DNA of 60,028 nt from an uncultured Oscillospiraceae bacterium (GTDB lineage: Bacteria; Bacillota; Clostridia; Oscillospirales; Oscillospiraceae): assembly GCA_910579965.1 (NCBI GenBank), contig CAJTWF010000011.1, forward strand, positions 1 through 60,028, read 5' to 3'. Under the pieces are notes generated by a model. It was not told the origin of the DNA and ran no database searches. It was given only the letters and a program-made list of their open reading frames with translations. The position numbers and the translations under genes are program-made. This document shows positions 52,699-59,084 of the stretch, in pieces. Within the stretch, counting starts at the first letter, position 1; each line of letters starts with the position of its first letter.

Positions 52699-54183
52699 TT
52701 ATTTATAGTATAGCCGCTGCCGCTCATATTTGGCCTCGTAGCTCACGTGCATCCCCAGCCGGCGGTAGAGCTTCTCGTCCACGTCGCTGAGCACCACCGT
52801 GAAGTGGGCCCCGCAGCCCTTCAGACCCGGCAGCTGCCGCTGGGCCAGGGCGGCGATGGGGTTGGTGAGGGCGCTGACGCACAGGGAGATCAGCACCTCG
52901 TCGCTGTGGAGGCGGGGATTCTTGTGGCCCAGGCTCTCCGTTTTCAGACGGCAGATAGGCTCCAGCACCTGGTTGGAGATGAGATCCAGCTCCTCGTCAA
53001 TGCCGCCCAGGGCCTTGAGCGCGTTGAGCAGCAAGGCCGCCGAGGCGCCCAGCAGGGAGCTGGTCTTGCCGGTGATGACCCGGCCGTCCGGCAGGACCAT
53101 GGCCCCGGCGGGCGCGCCGGTGATCTCCTCCTTTTTCAGGGAGGCGGCCACGGCGGGGAAGATGGCCGCCGTCACCTCCGCCCGCTTCATCAGCAGCTCC
53201 AGCTTGTACACCACGTCCTTGTCCACCGTGCCCCGCAGGCGGCCGTTGAGGGCGGTATAGTACCGGCGCAGGATCTCCATATGGGACGCATCCCGGCAGA
53301 CCTCGTCGTCCACAATGCAGCTGCCCACCATGTTCACCCCCATGTCTGTGGGGGATTTGTAGGGACACCGGCCCAGGATGGACTCAAAAATGGTCCGCAG
53401 GACGGGGAACACCTCTACATCCCGGTTGTAGTTGACTGTGGTGACGCCGTAGGCCTCCAGGTGGAAGGGGTCGATCATGTTCACATCGTTGAGATCAGCC
53501 GTGGCCGCCTCATAGGCCAGGTTGACCGGATGCTTGAGGGGCAGATCCCACACGGGGAAGGTCTCAAACTTGGCATAGCCCGCCGTCCTGCCCCGCCGGT
53601 TTTCGTGGTAGAGCTGACTGAGGCAGGCGGCCATCTTGCCGCTGCCGGGCCCGGGGGCGGTGACCACCACCAGCGGACGGCTGGTCTCAATGTAGTCGTT
53701 TCTTCCGTAGCCCTCCTCGCTGACAATCAGCTCCACATTGTGGGGATAGCCGGCAATGGGGTAGTGGCGGAAGGTCCGCACCCCCAGTGCGTCCAGCCGC
53801 TTGAGGAAGGCGTCGGCAGCTCTCTGGCCGCTGTACTGGGTCACCACCACGCTGCCTACGTACAGGCCCATGCCGCGGAATACGTCGATCAGACGCAGCA
53901 CGTCCTCCTCGTAGGGGATCCCAAGATCCCCCCGGACCTTGCTCTTTTCAATGTCGCCGGCGCAGATGGCAACTACGATCTCCACGTCGTCCCTGAGCTG
54001 CTGGAGCATCCGGATCTTGCTGTCCGGCGCAAAGCCGGGCAGCACCCGGGAGGCGTGGTAGTCGTCAAAGAGCTTGCCCCCGAACTCCAGGTACAGCTTT
54101 CCGCCGAACTGACCGATTCTCTCACGGATATGGGCGGACTGGGTCTCAATGTATTTCTGGTTGTCAAATCCAATCTTCTGCAT
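52699..54183 (-). CDS. DUF1846 domain protein
   Basis: A 494-residue cytoplasmic protein that matches DUF1846 along its whole length, with the N-terminal MQKIGFDNQKYIETQSAHIRER. A P-loop-like GPGSGKMAACLSQLYHE (near residue 173) suggests nucleotide binding. GVNMVGSCIVDDEVCRDAS and SDEVLISLCVSALTNP are family-conserved. Structures exist for the family but the role is not established. I use the ATG at 54183, which starts the conserved region; upstream codons lack a ribosome site. Own promoter. Confidence 0.88.
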   Translation of the reverse strand: MQKIGFDNQKYIETQSAHIRERIGQFGGKLYLEFGGKLFDDYHASRVLPGFAPDSKIRMLQQLRDDVEIVVAICAGDIEKSKVRGDLGIPYEEDVLRLIDVFRGMGLYVGSVVVTQYSGQRAADAFLKRLDALGVRTFRHYPIAGYPHNVELIVSEEGYGRNDYIETSRPLVVVTAPGPGSGKMAACLSQLYHENRRGRTAGYAKFETFPVWDLPLKHPVNLAYEAATADLNDVNMIDPFHLEAYGVTTVNYNRDVEVFPVLRTIFESILGRCPYKSPTDMGVNMVGSCIVDDEVCRDASHMEILRRYYTALNGRLRGTVDKDVVYKLELLMKRAEVTAAIFPAVAASLKKEEITGAPAGAMVLPDGRVITGKTSSLLGASAALLLNALKALGGIDEELDLISNQVLEPICRLKTESLGHKNPRLHSDEVLISLCVSALTNPIAALAQRQLPGLKGCGAHFTVVLSDVDEKLYRRLGMHVSYEAKYERQRLYYK

Positions 54184-54252
54184 TTGTTTCTCCCCCGCAC
54201 ATGATTTGTCCCCGCCCGCATATCCCGCCGGAGGGAACGGTATATCATGTAT

Positions 54253-54282
54253 AGTATACCAGCTCTGCCCGGGGGTTAGCAA
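54253..54282 (-). promoter_or_regulatory. Promoter for the DUF1846 gene
   Basis: Minus strand TTGCTA (54282-54277), 18-base spacer, TATACT (54258-54253). The next 160 bases (54283-54444) hold no gene I can support. Confidence 0.6.
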
Positions 54283-54444
54283 GAGCGAGGATGAAAAAAT
54301 ACATGGATTGTATAGATGGCGATGCGACAGAGGAGCAGGAGAGCGGAGGCGGCGCGGGCCTGCTTCCGGCAGATCTGCTGCCAGAGCCCCGCTGCCGGTC
54401 CGGGCAGCTTAAAAACAGCTGTCCTCTTGGCCGGCAGAGGAATA

Positions 54445-55065
54445 TCATTCCCTTGCAAGACCCTGACTGCTCCCCCACTCCTCAGCCCGCCGGGTAAAGG
54501 TTGATCGGGAGATTCCCAGTTCCTTTCCGGCCTGAACAGCGGATATGTATCCAAACCACCAATCCAAAGCCAACTCCTCGAAGCGATCTGGCATAGGAAT
54601 ACGCTTGCGCCCAAAACGGACGCCCCTCCCTTTGGCAGCGGCAATGCCCTCCGCCTGCCGCTGGCGGATGAACTCCCGTTCCGTCTGTGCCACATAGCTG
54701 AGCAGCTGGAGCACAATATCCGCGATTAGCGTTCCGGTCAGATCCCGGCCCTCCCGGGTGTCCAGCAAAGGCATATCCAATACGACAATGGCCGCCTTCT
54801 TCTCCTTTGTCAGGCTGGCCCACTGCTCCAAAATCTCCTCGTAGTTACGCCCCAGAAGATCAATGCTCTTGACAACCAGCACATCGCCGGGCTTCAGCAT
54901 TCCAACCAGCTGGAGGTAGAGCGGACGTACAAAATCCTTGCCGGACTGTTTTTCTATGACAATGTATTCTGCGGGGACGCCGAATTCCTGCATGGCGGCC
55001 AGCTGCCGATCTTCCCGCTGCCCCCTGGTCGATACACGGACATAGCCGTATGTTTTCCCTGGCAT
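54445..55065 (-). CDS. Serine recombinase, resolvase/invertase family
   Basis: A 206-residue small serine recombinase. YGYVRVSTRGQ holds the catalytic Ser12. The DNA-binding arm region EREFIRQRQAEGIAAAKGRGVRFGR follows, and a C-terminal HTH (about 165-200, SAVQAGKELGISRSTFTRR). This order (catalytic domain first) is that of Hin/Gin invertases and resolvases, not of IS607 TnpA, which has its HTH first. Base composition is lower in G+C than the housekeeping genes, suggesting transfer. It is divergent from the TnpB-like gene. Whether it inverts or resolves DNA here is unknown. Confidence 0.88.
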   Translation of the reverse strand: MPGKTYGYVRVSTRGQREDRQLAAMQEFGVPAEYIVIEKQSGKDFVRPLYLQLVGMLKPGDVLVVKSIDLLGRNYEEILEQWASLTKEKKAAIVVLDMPLLDTREGRDLTGTLIADIVLQLLSYVAQTEREFIRQRQAEGIAAAKGRGVRFGRKRIPMPDRFEELALDWWFGYISAVQAGKELGISRSTFTRRAEEWGSSQGLARE

Positions 55066-55156
55066 TCCAATTTCCCTCCTCGTAAAAGGCAGAATGTCAG
55101 TTCATTTTAACGTGAAATGCCTGCGCTGTATATTCTATATGCAGCAAAAAATACGA

Positions 55157-55196
55157 AAAAGGTCTTGCTGAACCCATTGTTTCAGTAAGACCTTTT
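55157..55196. terminator. Strong bidirectional terminator between recombinase and TnpB-like gene
   Basis: A 16-base stem (55157-55172 with 55181-55196, one G-T pair). Both flanks are T-rich when read outward, most strongly leftward. It insulates the two genes or attenuates the recombinase leader. A weak rightward promoter (TTGTTT 55177-55182, TATTTA 55200-55205, 17-base spacer) overlaps it. Confidence 0.8.
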
Positions 55197-55214
55197 ACTT
55201 ATTTAACTGAAAAT

Positions 55215-55240
55215 TGCGCAAAACCTATGACTTTTGCGCA
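55215..55240. repeat. Perfect inverted repeat upstream of the TnpB-like gene
   Basis: TGCGCAAAA (55215-55223) and TTTTGCGCA (55232-55240), nine bases each around an eight-base loop. It could be an operator, a recombinase site or a relic of a transposon end. Confidence 0.65.
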
Positions 55241-55288
55241 GTGTCCAGCAGTGATCGGGCGAATGAAGGAGAGCTGCTCTGCGCGGGC

Positions 55289-56479
55289 ATGAGCAATGGA
55301 AAGGGGTGGGGGACGGTGCCGGGAAGAAGAAAAGCTGCCGCTCAGGCGGGACAGGAGATTCAATTCACTACACTCAAGGTCCGCATCTATCCCACCTCAG
55401 CCCAGGCGGAGCTGTTTGAAAAGACATTTGGCTGCTGCCGGTATATCTGGAACCAGATGCTTTCCGATCAAAAGAGGTTCTACGAGGAGACTGGGGCGCA
55501 CTTTATCCCCACCCCCGCCAAGTACAAGAACGGCGCTCCTTTCCTGAAAGAGGTTGACAATCAAGCGCTGATCCAAGAGCACAACAAGCTTTCCCAGGCG
55601 TTTCGGATGTTTTTTAAGAAACCGGACTCCTTTGGCTATCCCCGTTTTAAGCGGAAAAAGGATGACCGGGATTCCTTCACCGCCTGCAATCATACGTTTG
55701 AATCTGGTCCTACGATCTATACCACCAGAAACGGCATCCGCATGACCAAAGCCGGTATCGTCAAAGCAAAATTCTCTCTCCGCCCCCAGGCTTGGTGGAA
55801 GCTGAAGCGGATTACCGTCAGCAAGACCCGCACAGGCAAATATTACTGCTCTATTCTGTACGAGCGTTTGGTGAAACAACCGGAGGCGGCAGTTCCCACA
55901 GCTGAAACCACGGTGGGGCTGAAATACTCCATAGGACATTTCTACGTTGCTGACAATGGCGCCATGGCTGATCCGCCCCGCTGGCTGAAGCAGTCTCAGG
56001 AGAAGCTGGCTAAAATTCAACGGCAGCTGTCCCGGATGCAGCCGGGTTCCCGAAATTATGAGGATGCGGTGCGGAAATACCATTTCATTCATGAGCACAT
56101 CGCCAACCAGCGCAAGGACTTTCTCCACAAGGAATCCCGGCGGATAGCCAACGACTGGGACGCCGTGTGTGTGCGGGCCGATGCGTTGCGTGAAATATCG
56201 GAAACCTTGATGCGGGACAGAGGCGCTGTCAGAGATTCAGGCTACGGGATGTTCCGGGAGCTGCTGCGGTATAAGCTGGAGCGGCGGGGTAAGGTCCTCA
56301 TTCTGGTAGATCGCTATACACCTACGACACGTACCTGCTCCGTATGCGGAAAGCCGCAGGACAGCGTCAGCTATAAGAAAAAAACATGGGTTTGCCCCGG
56401 ATGCGGGACGGTCCATCAGCGGGAGGTTAACGCCGCCCGCAATATCAAACAGGAAGGTTTAGCGCAGTTCTGCGCTTGA
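55289..56479 (+). CDS. Nuclease-dead TnpB homologue (TldR-like RNA-guided repressor)
   Basis: A 396-residue TnpB-fold protein. The N-terminal TLKVRIYPTSAQAELFEKTFG and the later FKRKKDDRDSF segment are ordinary TnpB, and the zinc ribbon (Cys350, 353, 369, 372; CSVCGK, CPGCG) is intact. All three RuvC acids are changed: the GxDxG aspartate is Lys212 (VGLKYSIG), the second-motif glutamate is Arg296 (VCVRADAL), and the third aspartate is Glu379 (HQREVNAARNI for HxRDxNAAxNI). It should bind RNA and DNA but not cut. Start is uncertain (ATG 55289 or GTG 55316). No TnpA adjoins. Followed by a structured RNA region, csrA and flagellin. Confidence 0.85.
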   Translation: MSNGKGWGTVPGRRKAAAQAGQEIQFTTLKVRIYPTSAQAELFEKTFGCCRYIWNQMLSDQKRFYEETGAHFIPTPAKYKNGAPFLKEVDNQALIQEHNKLSQAFRMFFKKPDSFGYPRFKRKKDDRDSFTACNHTFESGPTIYTTRNGIRMTKAGIVKAKFSLRPQAWWKLKRITVSKTRTGKYYCSILYERLVKQPEAAVPTAETTVGLKYSIGHFYVADNGAMADPPRWLKQSQEKLAKIQRQLSRMQPGSRNYEDAVRKYHFIHEHIANQRKDFLHKESRRIANDWDAVCVRADALREISETLMRDRGAVRDSGYGMFRELLRYKLERRGKVLILVDRYTPTTRTCSVCGKPQDSVSYKKKTWVCPGCGTVHQREVNAARNIKQEGLAQFCA

Positions 56480-56665
56480 CTGATATTGCCGCCCGGGACA
56501 GCGGTGAATGCCCACCATTCGGCCGGGGAGCGTTGAGCGAAACGGAATACCGCCTGTTGTTCCGCTTCGTTCAGCGTTCTCCGGACCGGAGAATGGGAAA
56601 CGAGAGGGTGTGTGCGCACGCCCGAAGCCTGAAAGGGCGTCCAAAATATTATGACGATGAAGCCG
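56440..56665 (+). ncRNA. Candidate omega/guide RNA of the TnpB-like protein
   Basis: Overlapping the 3' end of the TnpB-like gene, as omega RNAs do, is a series of inverted repeats. CAATATCA/TGATATTG (56440-56447, 56481-56488) encloses AGCGCAG/CTGCGCT. Then come GAATG/CATTC, a 20-base imperfect stem (56528-56547 with 56560-56581), CTCCGG/CCGGAG, and ACGCCC/GGGCGT (56618-56623 with 56635-56640). If the last stem ends the scaffold, the guide would begin near 56641. No gene fills this 232-base gap. Boundaries are approximate; not folded by computer. Confidence 0.6.
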
Positions 56666-56711
56666 CGGGAGAATGGAGTGTCAACCGCCATACAAAAAAG
56701 GAGTTAAAGCT

Positions 56712-57092
56712 ATGCTCTGCTTAACGCTTGCTGCGGGAGAGTATCTGACGATCGGCAGCGATGTGGTAGTCCAGCTGGAACGCATGACGGGAGACCGCTG
56801 CAAGCTGGCCATCCAGGCTCCCCGGGAGCTCCCTATCCTGCGCGGCGCGGTGCTGGAGCGGGAGGGCGGAGAACGTCCGGAGTGCGTGTTTGACGCGCCC
56901 CGCTGGTATAAACCAGAGATTCCCTGGGACCGGAGTAAGGCCCAGGCGCTGGCCGCTATGCGGCTGCTGCTGAGCCAGATGGATGGCAGGGACAGCAACG
57001 TACAAACCCTGCGGCGGCAGCTGAACCATATATTTCCGCTATCGCGGGAGGGAAAAGAAGCGGACCAATTTCACGAGATTTCAAACGGCTGA
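56712..57092 (+). CDS. csrA: CsrA with C-terminal extension
   Basis: A 126-residue protein whose first 50 residues align without gaps to the RNA-binding translational regulator CsrA: MLCLTLAAGEYLTIGSDV for MLILTRRVGETLMIGDEV, then IQAPRELPILR for VNAPKEVAVHR. Key Leu4 and Arg44 are kept, while Arg6 and Arg7 are Leu and Ala. Ordinary CsrA is 60-75 residues; here about 70 more follow (FDAPRWYKPEIPW, then a helix KAQALAAMRLLLSQM). AAGGAG lies eight bases before the ATG. In Gram-positives CsrA represses flagellin translation, and flagellin is the next gene, so the target is likely adjacent. Confidence 0.85.
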   Translation: MLCLTLAAGEYLTIGSDVVVQLERMTGDRCKLAIQAPRELPILRGAVLEREGGERPECVFDAPRWYKPEIPWDRSKAQALAAMRLLLSQMDGRDSNVQTLRRQLNHIFPLSREGKEADQFHEISNG

Positions 57093-57106
57093 CGAGCCGG
57101 TTGAAA
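57079..57106 (+). terminator. Stem-loop over the csrA stop codon
   Basis: A 12-base stem with one mismatch (57079-57090 with 57095-57106), followed by TATAAT rather than a T run. It may be a weak terminator. The TATAAT could equally be a -10, but no good -35 or SigD (TAAA-N15-GCCGATAA) promoter is visible for flagellin. Confidence 0.5.
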
Positions 57107-57131
57107 TATAATACCTGCGCTGAATGTTTTG

Positions 57132-57151
57132 GACAGTCTGGCCAGATGGTC
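57132..57151. promoter_or_regulatory. Twenty-base dyad upstream of flagellin
   Basis: GACAGTCTGG facing CCAGATGGTC, eight of ten positions symmetric around TCTGGCCAGA. It lies about 85-105 bases before the flagellin start. A candidate operator; the protein is unknown. Confidence 0.45.
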
Positions 57152-57185
57152 AAAGCAGAGGGCGCAACCATTTCATGTTGTGGGC

Positions 57186-57232
57186 GAACAAAGGAATGTT
57201 CAAACACATAAACTTTTGCTAAGGAGGCAAAA
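57186..57232 (+). promoter_or_regulatory. Two CsrA-type GGA hairpins in the flagellin leader
   Basis: Hairpin 1: GAACA (57186-57190), loop AAGGAA, TGTTC (57197-57201), close to the CsrA consensus ACA-R-GGA-UGU. Hairpin 2: TTTTGC (57214-57219), loop TAAGGAG, GCAAAA (57227-57232); its loop is the Shine-Dalgarno of flagellin. A dimeric CsrA could bridge both and block ribosome entry, as known for hag in Bacillus. Confidence 0.75.
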
Positions 57233-57235
57233 CAA

Positions 57236-58981
57236 ATGCGTATTCAGCACAATATAATGACTATGAATGCCTACCGCAACTACAACACCAACACCAGTGC
57301 TCTGAGCAAGAATCTGGAGAAGCTCTCTTCCGGCTACAAGATCAACCGCGCCGGTGACGACGCCGCCGGTCTGGCCATTTCCGAGAAGATGCGCGCTCAG
57401 ATCACCGGTCTGAACGCCGCCCAGAAGAACGTCAAGGACGGCGTTTCCCTGGTAAAGACCGCTGAGGGCGCCATGCAGGAGATCCAGGACATGCTCAACC
57501 GCATGGATTATCTGGCCACCCAGTCCGCCAACGGCACCTATGACAACGAGGTGGACCGCCTCAACCTCCAGAAGGAGGTTGACCAGCTGAAGACCGAAAT
57601 CAACCGCATTGCCGACTCCGCTAACTTCAACGGCATCAAGCTGCTGGACGGCTCTCTGGATACGGCCACTGGCGCTGCGGGTACCAGCGTGGATGTGTCC
57701 ATCAAGATGGACTGCGACATGGCCCAGCTGCACAAGGCCGGCGCTTCCGCCCAGTACGCCAGCTTTGACATTGATTTGAAGCAGGCCCTGGAGGGCGCTG
57801 TCGCTACCGCAACGATTGCGGCCAACGCCACGTTCGCGCTGAAGGTACAGGTTGCGAATCAGACACTCACGGTCACGGTGACAGCCAGCGCAACAATCAG
57901 CAAGGGCTCTGTGATTGATCTCAGCAATGTATCCTTTGGCTCTGTATCGGCCTCTTCTGTGTCGCTCACGGGCACGCTGGCGGGCGCGGCAGCCTCCGCC
58001 ACGTTTGCGGTGTCTATTGATGATGGTGTTATTACAATTCAGCAGACAAGCGGCAGCGCGATCACCTTTGACGCCAGACAGCAGGTGACGATTGAGGCAT
58101 CTGGCAGCGCAAAGTTTGGCGCGGATTACTCCTACAACTGCTATGCCCAGAACGTGACAAACGGCGTGGAGAAGAAGGGCAACCAGCTGGCCCACGGTCA
58201 CTTCGACATCACCGCAGAGGTGGCGACCGCGCTGGCTAACGGCGGCACCTTGAAGATTGGAGATATGTCCATCACCTTCGACAAGGACTCCTCCTCCGTG
58301 TCCGGTCAGGTAATTGGCGTGATGGATCTGCTGGATGATAATGGAAAGGTCAAGACGGATGCCGCGACCCTGGAAGAGATCGCTACCCGCGTCACCAGGG
58401 CTGCCGCCAGCAGCAGCGTCTTCACCGTTGGCGTGAATGGAAAGACCATCACGCTGGAGGAGAAGTACGACTACTATGACAAGGATGATAAGGACACCTA
58501 CCTGTTCACCCAGGAGCAGTTCCAGAACAAGGTGAGCTGCACAGGCAAGGCCGTTGCGGGCAAGCCGCTGACCCTCCAGATTGGCGACACCAGCGACAGC
58601 TTCAACCAGCTGCAGGTTGGCATTGGCAATATGCACACCGCCTCCATGAAGTCCGCCACCACCGGTCAGTCCATCGCGGACGTTGACATCAGCAATCAGG
58701 ACAACGCCGCAAAGGCGATTCAGACCATCAAGGACGCGATCAACTATGTCTCCGGCGTGCGCGGCGACCTGGGCGCTACCCAGAACCGTCTGGAGCACAC
58801 CCAGAACAACCTGTCCGTGATGGCGGAGAACATTCAGGACGCTGAGTCCACCATCCGCGACACCGACGTGGCTGAGGAGATGATGAGCTACGTGAAGAAC
58901 AACATCCTGGTCCAGTCCGCCCAGGCCATGCTGGCTCAGGCGAACCAGGTGCCCCAGGGCGTGCTCCAGCTGCTGGGCTAA
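57236..58981 (+). CDS. fliC: Flagellin
   Basis: A 581-residue filament protein. The N-terminal D0/D1 region (MRIQHNIMTMNAYRNY, LEKLSSGYKINRAGDDAAGLAISEKMR) and C-terminal region (QNRLEHTQNNLSVMAENIQDAESTIRDTDVA, ending QVPQGVLQLLG) are strongly conserved. The central 300 residues (about 145-480) are Ala/Thr/Ser/Val-rich and variable, forming the exposed D2/D3 domains, with looser codon usage between about 57790 and 58130. AAGGAGG eight bases before the ATG sits in a hairpin loop that CsrA should recognise. Preceded by csrA, followed by a terminator. Confidence 0.97.
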   Translation: MRIQHNIMTMNAYRNYNTNTSALSKNLEKLSSGYKINRAGDDAAGLAISEKMRAQITGLNAAQKNVKDGVSLVKTAEGAMQEIQDMLNRMDYLATQSANGTYDNEVDRLNLQKEVDQLKTEINRIADSANFNGIKLLDGSLDTATGAAGTSVDVSIKMDCDMAQLHKAGASAQYASFDIDLKQALEGAVATATIAANATFALKVQVANQTLTVTVTASATISKGSVIDLSNVSFGSVSASSVSLTGTLAGAAASATFAVSIDDGVITIQQTSGSAITFDARQQVTIEASGSAKFGADYSYNCYAQNVTNGVEKKGNQLAHGHFDITAEVATALANGGTLKIGDMSITFDKDSSSVSGQVIGVMDLLDDNGKVKTDAATLEEIATRVTRAAASSSVFTVGVNGKTITLEEKYDYYDKDDKDTYLFTQEQFQNKVSCTGKAVAGKPLTLQIGDTSDSFNQLQVGIGNMHTASMKSATTGQSIADVDISNQDNAAKAIQTIKDAINYVSGVRGDLGATQNRLEHTQNNLSVMAENIQDAESTIRDTDVAEEMMSYVKNNILVQSAQAMLAQANQVPQGVLQLLG

Positions 58982-59039
58982 TCAGCGGCCCGGCCTGGAC
59001 GGTTCTCTTACGAAAACCGATCATATCCAAGCGAGAGAG

Positions 59040-59066
59040 GGGGCGGGCTCCGGCCCGCCCCTTTTT
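59040..59066 (+). terminator. Terminator after flagellin
   Basis: Perfect eight-base stem GGGGCGGG/CCCGCCCC (59040-59047 with 59054-59061) and a T run (59062-59066). Confidence 0.93.
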
Positions 59067-59084
59067 CTTGTGGAAAGGAATCCG

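Noticed and set aside
54291..54497. Small rightward frame of 68 codons between the DUF1846 gene and the recombinase
   Set aside because: No ribosome site, low-complexity Pro/Gly/Cys-rich product, overlaps the end of the recombinase gene.
54445..56479. Reading the recombinase plus TnpB-like pair as an active IS607 element
   Set aside because: The recombinase has its catalytic domain first (IS607 TnpA has the HTH first), the genes are divergent with a terminator between them, no element ends are visible, and the TnpB-like protein lacks its catalytic acids.
56440..56711. CRISPR array or tRNA in the structured gap before csrA
   Set aside because: There are no regularly spaced direct repeats, and no cloverleaf with TpsiC/anticodon features; the repeats are inverted, as in an omega RNA.
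57107..57112. TATAAT as a SigA promoter for flagellin
   Set aside because: No acceptable -35 at 16-18 bases, and the upstream bases are taken up by the stem-loop over the csrA stop codon; kept only as a note.
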